From NCBI RefSeq assembly GCF_021290985.1, contig NZ_JAJOYU010000004.1, forward strand, positions 118,044 through 182,043: a stretch of 64,000 nt of DNA, read 5' to 3'. The stretch comes from Rheinheimera soli (GTDB taxonomy: Bacteria > Pseudomonadota > Gammaproteobacteria > Enterobacterales > Alteromonadaceae). The notes beneath the pieces were generated by a model. That model had not been told where the DNA came from and made no database searches. It saw nothing but the letters and a program-made list of their open reading frames with translations. The position numbers and the translations under genes were made by a program. The first letter of the stretch is position 1, and each line of letters opens with the position of its first letter. Shown one piece after another: positions 9,929-18,676 of the stretch.

Positions 9929-10969
9929 GGGGCGCAGGCTTTTCTCCAGCTGTTCTCTGGATAATTGGTCAGTAATAAACACCAATTTGCTTTGCCTGTC
10001 GTCATTGGGCCAATGTGTCAGCACAGCTGTTGGGTGCAATAGCTGCTGTACTCCGTGGATCACTATAGGGCCGGGAAATCCTTCCACGTTTAAAATTGCT
10101 TTTACACGCAGTAACTGATGGCCCATCTCTGGCAATAAGGCGTCCAGCCAGAGTTGAATAGCAAACAAAGTTACAGGGCGGGTTATCTGATAGCAGTAGG
10201 TGTTGATCGTATCCTGGTGTGAGCTTATTTCATTGCCAGTTGAAGCTGGAGATGTTCTCAACAAGCTGGAGTTCAAGGGGTCAAACTGCGCGGAACCAAA
10301 ATTAAGCCAGTGAGTCAGTGGGGTGACTGACTGAACGGGTTCTACATGATCCAACTCCAGTAAAGCAGAGAGAGCAGTGACGCCCTGATCCGAGCGCTGC
10401 AGAGGGGCCGTTGGGTTGAGCTGGCGAATGTGCTGCTGCACCTGGGTTAGAGTGTCCTCATTAGCCAGATCCTGTTTGGTCAATAGAATCAAATCTGCTA
10501 CCGCAACCTGACGTTTAGCTTCCCGGTACTGACTTAAAGTATGCAGCGCATTAACAGTATCTACCGTAGTCACAGTGCCCTGCAATCTTTATTGCTGAAA
10601 AATTTTCTCATTGGAAATCAGTGTACTGAGTATAGGACTTGGGTCTGCCAGACCTGTAGTTTCGATAATCACCCGGTCAAAACTTTTGATGCCGTTGCGG
10701 CTGAAGCGCCAGCTGATGTCAGTCAGGGTTTTCACCAGATCGCCTCGTGTCGTGCAGCAAATACAGCCATTGGACAGTTCAACAATTTGCTCTTCAGTGC
10801 TGCGGCTGACCAACAAATGATCCAGGCTGGTTTCACCAAATTCATTGATAATCACCAGGGCTTTGTTGAAGGCTGGATCTTTTATCCACTGGTTCAGTAA
10901 GGTTGTTTTGCCGCTGCCTAAAAAGCCGGTCAGCAGATAAAGCGGAATACGCTGTGAGCTTATGGTCAT
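9908..10969 (-). pseudogene. CobW/ZigA-family GTPase interrupted by one in-frame TAA
   Basis: The N-terminal part (10969 to 10592) has the CobW hallmarks: Walker A GFLGSGKTT, the metal motif CICC and IIETTGLADPSP. The C-terminal part (10588 to 9908) continues in the same reading frame with TVTTVDTVNAL, the guanine-specificity motif LTKQDLA (variant NKxD) and a CobW C-terminal domain. Between them is a TAA at 10591-10589 where relatives have Tyr (…QQ-Y-RLQG…), so one base change explains the break; nothing is missing or frameshifted. The start at 10969 overlaps the zur stop (ATGA). As the last gene of the zinc operon it is a second metallochaperone copy. Readthrough, restart from TTG 10585 or a sequencing error cannot be excluded. 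Confidence 0.85.
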
Positions 10970-11394
10970 TCTGTATGATCCTTTTGGCAAGATGCGCATA
11001 TGCCATGAAATTCAACAGGTTGTTGATTAAGCTTAAAACCTGTGGCTGCTATTTTGCGTTTTTGTTGTTGCAGTGGATTTGAACTGGCCGAAAACGTAAC
11101 CGTCTGACAAATTTCACAGATCAGGCACTGCCCAGGTTCCGTCAGGCCACCGGGCAAAGCGACAAATTTATTGACCGACACCAGTTTCACCACCAAATGC
11201 TGCGCCAGTAAAAAATCCAGACAGCGGTACACCAGCATAGGGTGAATGATCCGGCCTATTTGTGGGCGCAACAGGTCGATAATTTCATAAGCAGACAAAG
11301 CACGTTGTTGCTGTTGCATCAACATAAACACGGCTTTGCGGTTGCCGCTGAGCTTCAGCTCTGTTGGTGTTTGCGCTGCTGCGGCTGTCTGCAT
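10966..11394 (-). CDS. zur: Zinc uptake regulator, Fur family
   Basis: A 142-residue Fur-family repressor that binds DNA when loaded with zinc. Seen: an N-terminal winged helix with the recognition region RIIHPMLVYRCLDFLLAQHLV, then the dimerisation domain with CLICEIC and a second C-terminal pair CASC. Those are the structural zinc cysteines of Zur/Fur proteins. The short length, the divergent DNA-binding helix and the zinc operon around it favour Zur over Fur. It is the fifth gene of the minus-strand zinc operon and probably represses its own transcript through the palindrome at 14233-14252. Confidence 0.88.
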   Translation of the reverse strand: MQTAAAAQTPTELKLSGNRKAVFMLMQQQQRALSAYEIIDLLRPQIGRIIHPMLVYRCLDFLLAQHLVVKLVSVNKFVALPGGLTEPGQCLICEICQTVTFSASSNPLQQQKRKIAATGFKLNQQPVEFHGICASCQKDHTE

Positions 11395-11397
11395 AGC

Positions 11398-11994
11398 TTA
11401 GTTCAGCGATAGCTGATGGTCAGAGGGCGTCAGGCTGGCTGCAGACTGACCCTTTTCTGTGATCCAACTGCTCTGGATCTGCTGCAAGTCTGGGAACAGA
11501 CTAAAGAAGTTCACCTTTAGCGTCACGGGCTCTGTAACCGATGTACAGCTGAACTGATAACTGGCTTCTATATCGGAATGACCTGCATGCTTGTGGTCAT
11601 GCTCATGCTCATGCTCATGCTCATGGTTATGGTTATGGTTATGGTCATGTGAGTGTTTGTGTTCAGCCTTTTTATGCTGTTGCAGTTCGGGCAAATTTGA
11701 TTGATGTTGCTTCAGGTGACAGTCTGCCCCTGCAATGTTAAACAACTTGTCAGGCCGAGCCAGCAGAGTTTTGGCTTTTTTGACGGCATCAAGTTCAGTC
11801 TGTGTTTCGGGTTTATGCTCAAAACCCAGAATATCTGAACCTGTGGCATAAAAGCTGATCTGTAAATCTGTCGCCAGTTTAAATAACTCAAGCCGGGCTA
11901 CCCCATGTTGGTGGGCTCTGGTGTCAGGCTGTTCTGCCAGACTTAAGACACTAAGCACAGAGCAACAGCCGGCAAAAATATAAGATAAGCGCAT
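11398..11994 (-). CDS. DUF2796 (ZrgA-like) periplasmic zinc-binding protein with His-rich repeat
   Basis: Secreted 198-residue protein with an N-terminal signal peptide (to about residue 20). HQHGVARLEL is the diagnostic start of the DUF2796 domain. The centre has a zinc-buffering stretch of alternating His with Asp, Asn or Glu (about residues 110-137), encoded by a 6-bp tandem repeat at about 11594-11648. After it the DUF2796 fold resumes (ASYQFSCTSVTEPVTLKVNFFSLFPDLQ). DUF2796 proteins (ZrgA in Vibrio) work with zinc importers in the periplasm. Placement between DUF1826 and zur supports expression under zinc starvation. Confidence 0.82.
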   Translation of the reverse strand: MRLSYIFAGCCSVLSVLSLAEQPDTRAHQHGVARLELFKLATDLQISFYATGSDILGFEHKPETQTELDAVKKAKTLLARPDKLFNIAGADCHLKQHQSNLPELQQHKKAEHKHSHDHNHNHNHEHEHEHEHDHKHAGHSDIEASYQFSCTSVTEPVTLKVNFFSLFPDLQQIQSSWITEKGQSAASLTPSDHQLSLN

Positions 11995-12014
11995 AGAAAT
12001 TCTCCGGATATAGA

Positions 12015-12599
12015 TTATTCGCCTACTGGATCCAGGCTCAGCAGCAAGCGGGATTGATCGGTATGAGGGGAACGATGCCAGATGGCTCCGTCTTTATTAC
12101 CAGTCCATCCAGATCCTTTTAATAACGCAACCTCACCGGTATGGATCTGGTGGTAAGGTTGTTGGCTTTGTGCTGTGGTTCCGGTATGCCACTCTGTGCC
12201 AGGACCCGCATAAGTGACCAGTAAACGCACTGCCACATGGTCGGTATGAAAACGGGGGCACATGGCTTTTTCCAGTCGTTTTAGTCGAACTCCTACTGCA
12301 GAGCAATCCATCAGGCAGGTCAACATCTGACTCAGCAGCACCAGATCGGCAATAAACTCGGCTTTCCCTTCAGCGTCCGGCAAGCGATTTTGTAGCAATC
12401 TTGTCAATTCTTCAGGTTCAGCGACCAGTTGCAGATCAGCAAATTTGCTCAGAGCCCCAGCATAAGTCTGGATCCGCTGACTGAGTTCACGCTGCCAAAT
12501 CACCAGATTAACATCAGGCTGAAACAGCTCAGTCAGTATGTCGCTGCAACTGCTTTGCAGTTGTTTCATCTGGGGTAGAAGTTGAAAGGCCGCCAGCAT
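12015..12599 (-). CDS. DUF1826 protein (Zur-regulon-associated)
   Basis: A 194-residue cytosolic protein of the DUF1826 family. The conserved C-terminal half shows CPRFHTDHVAVRLLVTYAGPGTEW and IWHRSP, with His/Asp residues that could bind a metal and look like a distorted cupin/2OG-oxygenase site; that reading is speculative. I start at ATG 12599, which overlaps the stop of the GTPase gene by one base (TGATG); a longer in-frame reading up to 12752 is only the antisense-frame shadow of that gene. DUF1826 genes commonly sit next to CobW GTPases and Zur boxes, and function is unknown. Confidence 0.8.
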   Translation of the reverse strand: MLAAFQLLPQMKQLQSSCSDILTELFQPDVNLVIWQRELSQRIQTYAGALSKFADLQLVAEPEELTRLLQNRLPDAEGKAEFIADLVLLSQMLTCLMDCSAVGVRLKRLEKAMCPRFHTDHVAVRLLVTYAGPGTEWHTGTTAQSQQPYHQIHTGEVALLKGSGWTGNKDGAIWHRSPHTDQSRLLLSLDPVGE

Positions 12600-13807
12600 C
12601 AGGCAAATTCCGCCTGAAAAGGGCTGGCAAAGGTTTTCCATTCGTTGATGGATAAAGCCAGTTCTTGTTCTGTCAGCAGGCACTGCTCTAATTGTTTCAG
12701 CATCTGCGCCTGATCTAATTTCTGGCCAATAAACACCAGTTCTTGCCGGCAATCACCAAAAGGCCCGACAAAGCTGCTTTGAATGTTGTGCACTGCTTCA
12801 GCGTCATCCGGCCATTCATCTTGTGGTACTGCATGCCAGAACAAACCCGCCATACCATAACGTGCTATGCCGCCAGCCTGATGCCATTGCCATGCATAAT
12901 CAGGTTCACTGGCCAGCCAGAAATAACCTTTGGATCTCAAAAGTTTACCCTGAGGCCAATCCTGATGCAGGAAGTCATAAAACCGCTCTGGATGAAAAGG
13001 AATACGGGCTTGAAAGGCAAAACTGCTGATGCCATATTCTTCCGATTCGCTCTGATGTTCGCCCCGTAACTCTTTTAACCAGCCTGGTGCTTGCTGGGCT
13101 TTTTCAAAATCAAATAAGCCTGTTCCCAGCACCTTGTTGATATCTATTTTTCCCTGATTGGCCTGATGAATTTGGGCCGTACTATTCAATTTGCGCAGTA
13201 TGGCTTTGAGTTCCTGCAAATCGTGCTCATTGACCAAATCTGCTTTGCTGATCACTAACAGATCACAAAATTCGACTTGTTCGATCAGAAGATCCGCCAC
13301 ACTACGCTCGTCTTCTTCACCCAGGCTTTCACCTTTGTCTTGCAAGGAACTGGCTTCGCGATAATCTTTTAAAAAGTTCACTGCATCCACCACTGTCACC
13401 ATGGTATCGAGCCGGGCTATATCGGATAAACTCTGGCCCTCTTCATCAGCAAAAGTAAAGGTTTCAGCTATAGGCAGGGGCTCTGAAATACCTGTTGATT
13501 CAATGACTAAATAATCAAAACGGTCTTCGCGGGCCAAGCGACCCACTTCCAGCAACAGGTCTTCACGCAAGGTGCAGCAAATGCAGCCATTACTCATTTC
13601 CACCAGTTTTTCTTCAGCACGGTTCAGACTGACTTCGTTTTTCACTGTGGCGGCGTCAATATTCAGCTCGCTCATATCATTAACGATCACCGCCACTCTG
13701 CGGCCTGCTCTGTTGTGAAGGATTTGATTTAGCAAAGTTGTTTTGCCTGCGCCTAAAAAGCCGGAGAGCACAGTGACGGGTAATCTTTTATCAACTGAGT
13801 TATTCAT
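12599..13807 (-). CDS. zigA: Zinc-metallochaperone GTPase, CobW/COG0523 family (ZigA/ZagA type)
   Basis: GTPase that delivers zinc to client enzymes when zinc is scarce. Seen: Walker [10 protein letters not shown] (residues ~16-24), the COG0523 metal motif CICC within [15 protein letters not shown], Walker B-like DYLVIESTG, the guanine motif ISKADLV (variant NKxD), and a C-terminal CobW_C domain from ~residue 270 ([18 protein letters not shown]). Length of 402 residues is normal for the ZigA group. It starts 2 bp after the MerC-like gene and overlaps DUF1826 by 1 bp. The intact copy may compensate for the interrupted paralogue at 9.9-11.0 kb. Confidence 0.88.
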   Translation of the reverse strand: MNNSVDKRLPVTVLSGFLGAGKTTLLNQILHNRAGRRVAVIVNDMSELNIDAATVKNEVSLNRAEEKLVEMSNGCICCTLREDLLLEVGRLAREDRFDYLVIESTGISEPLPIAETFTFADEEGQSLSDIARLDTMVTVVDAVNFLKDYREASSLQDKGESLGEEDERSVADLLIEQVEFCDLLVISKADLVNEHDLQELKAILRKLNSTAQIHQANQGKIDINKVLGTGLFDFEKAQQAPGWLKELRGEHQSESEEYGISSFAFQARIPFHPERFYDFLHQDWPQGKLLRSKGYFWLASEPDYAWQWHQAGGIARYGMAGLFWHAVPQDEWPDDAEAVHNIQSSFVGPFGDCRQELVFIGQKLDQAQMLKQLEQCLLTEQELALSINEWKTFASPFQAEFA

Positions 13808-13809
13808 AG

Positions 13810-14181
13810 TTAATTCGCCAATGCAGCAGGAATATGGCTATTCAGCAGGCGTCTGTTCAACAGATGCGCTGCTATCAGAATAAATCCACCTAAAACCGCC
13901 AGCACAGGCTCTGCGGATTCAGGCACAAAAAGAGAGAGCAGCAACAAGCTAAAACCCAGACCGCCAATCAGTAACGGCTTCATGTTGCGATGCTTCACCC
14001 ATGACAGCGGCAGGCTCCAGGCCAGGATCAGACTGATAGGCGCCAGCAATAAATAATGCACCCACTCGGATTCAAACCAAGCGCCAATCAGACCTACACC
14101 ACCCAGTGCCAACAACACAGGCGTAAACAAACAATGCAGGATACAAAGCCCTGATAAACACACTCCTAACAAATCTTTCAT
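13810..14181 (-). CDS. MerC-domain inner-membrane protein, first gene of the zinc operon
   Basis: Small 123-residue membrane protein with four hydrophobic helices. The N-terminal helix carries paired cysteines as in MerC (Cys8, Cys13 and CLHC-like ILHCLF), which bind soft or borderline metals. MerC proteins were named for mercury uptake, but here the gene opens a Zur-type operon and follows the Zur-box-like palindrome, so a role in zinc movement is more likely. No MerA, MerT or MerR is nearby. The family call rests on topology and the cysteine pattern. Confidence 0.75.
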   Translation of the reverse strand: MKDLLGVCLSGLCILHCLFTPVLLALGGVGLIGAWFESEWVHYLLLAPISLILAWSLPLSWVKHRNMKPLLIGGLGFSLLLLSLFVPESAEPVLAVLGGFILIAAHLLNRRLLNSHIPAALAN

Positions 14182-14232
14182 GGTTTTTACCTTATTTGAT
14201 GTAACAGGGACTTGCCAACTTACAGTGATTTC

Positions 14233-14252
14233 GTGATATGTTATATTATCAC
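14233..14252. promoter_or_regulatory. Zur-box-like palindrome in the divergent zinc promoter
   Basis: GTGATATGTTATATTATCAC has perfect 6-bp outer arms (GTGATA/TATCAC) around an AT-rich centre. It lies in the 117-bp spacer between the MerC-operon and the znuD-like gene. It resembles the gammaproteobacterial Zur operator of znu genes (ATGTTATAnTATnACA-type core). One site could repress both divergent transcripts. Binding is inferred. Confidence 0.75.
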
Positions 14253-14298
14253 AATTCGTGAAAGCAACTGAAACTGATTTTGTTTTTTGGGGAAGTGC

Positions 14299-16713
14299 AT
14301 GGGTAGAAAAACTTTATTGGCCAGTCTGATCGCCGCTAGTCTGAGTGGTCAGGTATGGGCTCAGTCAGTGCAGGGTACTGTAGTGGATGAGCAAGGGCAG
14401 CCTGTAGCTGAAGCCTGGGTCACAGTAGTTGGGCAGAATAAAAAGGTGAAAACCGACGCTGCTGGCCGCTTTGAATTTCAGGCGTTACAAGGTCATCACA
14501 CTGAATTGCATATTGAAGCAAACAGTTTTGCGCACCGGAATTTTCAGCTGGAGTTACCGGCACAGGGCATGCAATTTGCGTTAACCCCTACTGCACTTGA
14601 AATTATTGATGTGAAAGCCAGTCCATTTCATGCTTCCAGCACAGAATCTGCTTTGCCTGTCAGTGTGCTGGCTGGTGATCGGCTGAAAATGAATCAACAG
14701 TCTACGTTGGGCGATACGCTGAAAAATGAAGTAGGTGTGCACAGTAACTTTTATGGCTCTGTGGCCAGTAGCCCTATTATTCGTGGTTTAGATGGCCCAC
14801 GGGTTTTGATCACGCAAAATGGTCTGGATGCTGGTGATGCTTCTCGGGTTGGGCCTGATCATAGCGTATCGGCTGAAGCCAGCACTGCCAGTCAGATTGA
14901 AGTTTTACGTGGCCCTGCCACTTTGTTTTACGGCAGCGGTGCTATTGGTGGTGTGGTCAACGTGGTGGATAACAGAATTCCCACTGAGCAAGTCACCAAA
15001 GGCGAGTGGATGCTGCAGCGTGAGTCGGTGAATAACGAAAAACTGGCTTCAGGTTCTGCTCAGACCTTTATTGGTCAAACCGGTTTATATGCCGACGTAT
15101 TTTGGCGTGATAACGATGATTACAGCATTCCGGGTGAAGCAGAAGTGCATCACGACGACGAAGATCATGATCACGAAGAAGGCGCTTCAGGCAAAGTCGC
15201 CAACACAGCAGCAACAGCCAAAGGTTTTAGCTTAGGCAGTAGTTACTTACTGGAGAACGGTTTTGTTGGTTTGTCTTTTGGTCAGTTAAAACGTGAATAC
15301 GGTATTCCGGGCCATAGCCATGGTGGTGATGCACACGAAGGTGAAGAGCATGCCGAAGAGTCTGTGTATGCCGATTTAAAACAAGACAGAGTACAGTTTT
15401 TAAGTGAGCTGGATCTGGACCTGCCATGGCTGCAGACACTGAACAGCCGCATTGCCTACACAGATTATCAACACGTGGAAATTGAAGAGGGTGTAGTAGG
15501 CACCACCTTCAAAAACCAGAGCGAAGAAGCCCGTTTTGAATTGCTGCATCCGGTGATTGCTGATTGGCGTGGTGGGGTCAGCCTGCACTACAAACACAGC
15601 GATTTTGAAGCTGTAGGAGCTGAAGCTTTTACTCCACCATCCAGTACTGAAATGCTGGCAGTGGCCCTGATGGAAGAACGGCATTTTGGCCCAGTGTTAT
15701 TGCAACTGGGGGCCCGTACTGAGCAGGTGACTATTGATGCTACGGATGTGTTGTTACCACCATTGGCGGCGCATTCGCACGACGAAGATGATCACGGCCA
15801 TGACCACGATCATAATCATGCCGCAGAATTTATCCGGGTCTTTGATGTCGAGCATAAGTTTAAGCCCTACAGCCTGTCTGCTGGTGCTGTCTGGGATTTT
15901 ACTGAAGGTTACAACTTAGGCCTGTCTTTATCCCGTTCAGAGCGCGCCCCTTCAGCTTCTGAGTTATTGTCATTCGGCCCTCATATTGGCACTGCTTCTT
16001 ATGAAATAGGTGCTTTATTCAGCCTCAATGACGACCCGCACGCAGAACAAGCCATAGTGCTGAATCGCCAACCGATAGAAATGGAAGTCGCGAACAACCT
16101 GGACCTGACCTTCCGTAAAATCAGCGGTGATATTGGTTTGGTATTTAATGCCTTCTACAACAAAGTAGACAACTACTACTACCAGCAAAACACTGGTTTA
16201 TTCGCTGAAGACGGCCATAACCATGATCATGGCGACGAAGAAGGTCATGATCACAGTGGTGAGTTGCCGGTTTACCTTTTTGTCGCAGAAGATGTGATTT
16301 TGCATGGTTTTGAATCACAGCTGGCCTGGCAAATCGCTCAGCCTTATCGCTTCACAGTACAGGCCGATTATATTCGTGCCCGTCTCGACAGAGGTGGAGA
16401 TTTACCCCGCACTCCACCACTGCGTTTATCCAGTGAACTGGCTTATGAAGGCGATAATATCTCCGCCGATCTGCGCCTGACCCGTTATTTCAAACAAGAC
16501 AGAGTTTCGGAGCTGGAAAGTGCAACTGCCGGCTACAACCTGCTGGATGCCTCAGTCAGTTACCACTTCAGTGGTGCTTTGCAGGACATAGTGCTTTACG
16601 TCAAAGGCGAAAACCTGACGGACGAAGAAGCCCGTGTTCACACCTCTTTTTTGAAAGACAAAACCCCCTTACCAGGCCGCTCGATAGGTTTAGGTATTCG
16701 TGGTCAATTTTAA
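14299..16713 (+). CDS. znuD: ZnuD-type TonB-dependent zinc receptor
   Basis: Outer membrane gated channel importing zinc with TonB energy. Signal peptide to about residue 22 (VWAQ), then a carboxypeptidase-regulatory-like beta domain (QGTVVDEQGQPVAEAWVTV), a plug domain (~100-220, IEVLRGPATLFYGSGAIGGVVN) and a beta-barrel ending in Phe (GIRGQF). At least four extracellular His/Asp/Glu-rich loops are visible (e.g. HDDEDHDHEEG, DDHGHDHDHNH, HNHDHGDEEGHDH), as in Neisseria ZnuD. I start at ATG 14299 with GGGGAAG just upstream; an upstream TTG at 14287 would be internal to that site. Likely Zur-repressed through 14233-14252. Confidence 0.9.
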   Translation: MGRKTLLASLIAASLSGQVWAQSVQGTVVDEQGQPVAEAWVTVVGQNKKVKTDAAGRFEFQALQGHHTELHIEANSFAHRNFQLELPAQGMQFALTPTALEIIDVKASPFHASSTESALPVSVLAGDRLKMNQQSTLGDTLKNEVGVHSNFYGSVASSPIIRGLDGPRVLITQNGLDAGDASRVGPDHSVSAEASTASQIEVLRGPATLFYGSGAIGGVVNVVDNRIPTEQVTKGEWMLQRESVNNEKLASGSAQTFIGQTGLYADVFWRDNDDYSIPGEAEVHHDDEDHDHEEGASGKVANTAATAKGFSLGSSYLLENGFVGLSFGQLKREYGIPGHSHGGDAHEGEEHAEESVYADLKQDRVQFLSELDLDLPWLQTLNSRIAYTDYQHVEIEEGVVGTTFKNQSEEARFELLHPVIADWRGGVSLHYKHSDFEAVGAEAFTPPSSTEMLAVALMEERHFGPVLLQLGARTEQVTIDATDVLLPPLAAHSHDEDDHGHDHDHNHAAEFIRVFDVEHKFKPYSLSAGAVWDFTEGYNLGLSLSRSERAPSASELLSFGPHIGTASYEIGALFSLNDDPHAEQAIVLNRQPIEMEVANNLDLTFRKISGDIGLVFNAFYNKVDNYYYQQNTGLFAEDGHNHDHGDEEGHDHSGELPVYLFVAEDVILHGFESQLAWQIAQPYRFTVQADYIRARLDRGGDLPRTPPLRLSSELAYEGDNISADLRLTRYFKQDRVSELESATAGYNLLDASVSYHFSGALQDIVLYVKGENLTDEEARVHTSFLKDKTPLPGRSIGLGIRGQF

Positions 16714-16784
16714 GTTTTATCGCGGCTGTGCTGTTCCTGGTATGCCTGCTGAGCCGCGATTTTTTTAATTCTTATGGAGTTTGT

Positions 16785-18110
16785 ATGTTGAAATCAAAAC
16801 TAAATGTGCTGGCGTTACTGATCAGTGCCTCACTGCTGGCCGCCTGTGGTGACAGCACAACCAAGATAGTGGAAAAGGATCCTGTTCCTATTGAAGACGA
16901 TCACGATCACGACCACGAAACCGGTGCTGGTCGTCTGGTTATTTCAGATAAAGACAGTACCATGCTCAGAGTCTATAACCTTGAAGACGGTGACTTACTG
17001 GGACAGTTTAGCTCATTAAGCAATGCCTCAGCTTTATACGCCTCAGCCAGCCAGCGTTTTGCTATGGTGGTGCAACGTGAAAGCGATAAAGTAGAATTTA
17101 TCGACGGTGGTTTGTATCAGGAAGATCATGGCGATCACCTGCATCCTTATGAAGAAGAACCTCGCTTAATGAGCCTGCAGCTCAGCGAAAGCCGTCCTAC
17201 TCATGTCACCACTACGGATGAACAAATTGCCATCTTTTTTGACGGCAATGTGGCCACTTCCAGTGTGGCAAAAGTCGCAGTGCTGAATGATGATCAAATC
17301 AATACAGGCAGCAATGACTATCCGGTTTTAACTTACAGCACTCATATGCACGGCGCCGCTCAGGCCCGGGGTGAGATGTTAGTTTCAACTATTCGTGATG
17401 CAGCAACAGCCAGTACTTTGCCGGATCAGCTGGGTATTTATCATGTACATGGTGATCACTTCCATCTGGAGCAGGAATTTGACCTGCGTTGCCCTGGCTT
17501 ACATGGCAGTGCACAGAACAAAGATTATGTCAGCTTTGGCTGTACTGATGGCGTGATGCTGTTAAAGCAGGACGGTGAAACTTTTACCGCCAGCAAAGTG
17601 GCCAATACGGCTGACATTACCGGAGCTATGCGTATCGGTACTTTGGAAGGAGCTGAAGGCGCTGCGCACTTTATTGGTTTTGCCGGTGCCACTGTGTTTT
17701 CAGTTAATCCTGTTGCAGGCAGCATGGATAAAGTGGAATGGCAGGCCGCTACTGGGGCCAGCATCATAGGTTATGGCTTTGCTGATCACGGCGAAAAGTT
17801 TGTGCTACTGGATTCCACTGGTGCTCTGAGTATCCTGAATTACAATGCAGAGGCTACAACTGGTGCTGCTTTTGAACTGGCAGGCAAAGTCCAAATCACC
17901 ACTGCGGATTTAACCACTATGCCAACAGGCAGCCAGTTGCAACTGGCTATCTCTACAGCGGATGACAAGGTATATGTAGCTAATCCACTAAGTAAAACAG
18001 TCAATACTATTGACCTGGAAGAAGCTGAAGTGGCAGAAACTCAGGAGCTTGGCTTTACACCACATAAAATGGTGTGGGTAGGCATTCCAGCAGGGCATGA
18101 AGAGCATTAA
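16785..18110 (+). CDS. Lipoprotein with beta-propeller, AztD-like zinc metallochaperone
   Basis: The 441-residue product has a lipobox LAAC (Cys21), a short His/Asp stretch (DDHDHDHE, ~residues 38-45) and repeated beta-strand blades typical of a WD/YVTN-like propeller (GRLVISDKDSTMLRVYNLEDGDLL…, IYHVHGDHFHLEQEF…, KVYVANPLSKTVNTIDL). His-rich patches recur (HGDHLHP, MHGAAQ, HVHGDHFH) and the C-terminus ends GHEEH. AztD proteins combine a His-rich N-terminus with a propeller and pass zinc to a periplasmic binding protein. It lies 72 bp after znuD and has its own GGAG site; a start 57 bp upstream would spoil the signal peptide. Homology to AztD is judged by pattern only. Confidence 0.72.
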   Translation: MLKSKLNVLALLISASLLAACGDSTTKIVEKDPVPIEDDHDHDHETGAGRLVISDKDSTMLRVYNLEDGDLLGQFSSLSNASALYASASQRFAMVVQRESDKVEFIDGGLYQEDHGDHLHPYEEEPRLMSLQLSESRPTHVTTTDEQIAIFFDGNVATSSVAKVAVLNDDQINTGSNDYPVLTYSTHMHGAAQARGEMLVSTIRDAATASTLPDQLGIYHVHGDHFHLEQEFDLRCPGLHGSAQNKDYVSFGCTDGVMLLKQDGETFTASKVANTADITGAMRIGTLEGAEGAAHFIGFAGATVFSVNPVAGSMDKVEWQAATGASIIGYGFADHGEKFVLLDSTGALSILNYNAEATTGAAFELAGKVQITTADLTTMPTGSQLQLAISTADDKVYVANPLSKTVNTIDLEEAEVAETQELGFTPHKMVWVGIPAGHEEH

Positions 18111-18138
18111 GTTTTAGCTTTTATTTAAGCCAAATAAC

Positions 18139-18167
18139 AAAGGCAGTCGGGGATGACTGCCTTTTTT
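18139..18167 (+). terminator. Rho-independent terminator of the znuD transcript
   Basis: GGCAGTC and GACTGCC form a stem with a 6-base loop, followed by six T. It lies about 30 bp after the AztD-like stop codon. Confidence 0.85.
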
Positions 18168-18170
18168 GAT

Positions 18171-18401
18171 CTAACAGAGTAAGTACAAGCTTACAGCTGA
18201 AAAATTTGCCGTAATAACTTCAGTTCAAAGGTTTTGCCTGTCTACAGATTCAAAGCTTGCCCAATGCTATTGAGCCAAAAGCTCAGCCCAAGCAAAGGCC
18301 TTCTTTCAAATAAATAAACGAATCTAAGTGACCCACAGCGATGCTGAGAGTTATAAAGTGTAGGGATTAAGTTAAACAGAGTTGATAACAGAAACAGAGA
18401 T
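18171..18401. other. Non-coding spacer before the tRNA-integrated element
   Basis: No open reading frame with a credible start or ribosome binding site, no tRNA and no convincing repeat in this stretch. It is chromosomal DNA that was downstream of the tRNA gene before the element integrated. Confidence 0.5.
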
Positions 18402-18452
18402 AAATGGTGGCCCCACCTGGACTTGAACCAGGGACCTGCCGATTATGAGTCG
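18402..18452. repeat. attL: 51-bp direct repeat, 3' fragment of the tRNA gene
   Basis: Identical over 51 bp to 26152-26202. It covers the tRNA from the CCA end to the anticodon arm, then diverges (AAGG against GATG), so it is not a functional tRNA. This is the expected footprint of a P4-type integrase that recombines within a tRNA 3' half. Confidence 0.92.
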
Positions 18453-18569
18453 AAGGAATAACGTATTTATCCGTATTGAACTACGCTTCAAAACCTTATA
18501 AAAACAGCTATTTAGCTGTTAACCCCCTTGCTGGCGTGTTGTTCGGAATAGGTGTATATTGATACAATT

Positions 18570-18600
18570 CCGATCCGTGGCCGATCCGTAGAACGATCCG
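18570..18600. repeat. Left-end CCGATCCG repeats, candidate integrase arm sites
   Basis: CCGATCCG occurs at 18570-18577 and 18581-18588, and ACGATCCG at 18593-18600, followed by CAGCACTAAAAA. Spacing is 11-12 bp, about one helical turn. The same motif is found 11 bp apart near the right end (26081-26099). Short repeats near both attachment sites are typical of arm-type integrase or excisionase binding sites. Function is inferred. Confidence 0.6.
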
Positions 18601-18676
18601 CAGCACTAAAAAACAAAAAGCCCCGCTGGTGCGTCAACACTAGCAGGGCAAACCACAAGAACCATAGGGGGTTCAA

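Noticed and set aside
12600..12752. Longer N-terminus for the DUF1826 protein
   Set aside because: The extra codons lie inside the ZigA-type gene in another frame; ATG 12599 gives a TGATG overlap and the usual family length.
13810..14181. Part of a mercury-resistance operon
   Set aside because: No merA, merT, merP or merR is nearby and the context is wholly zinc-related.
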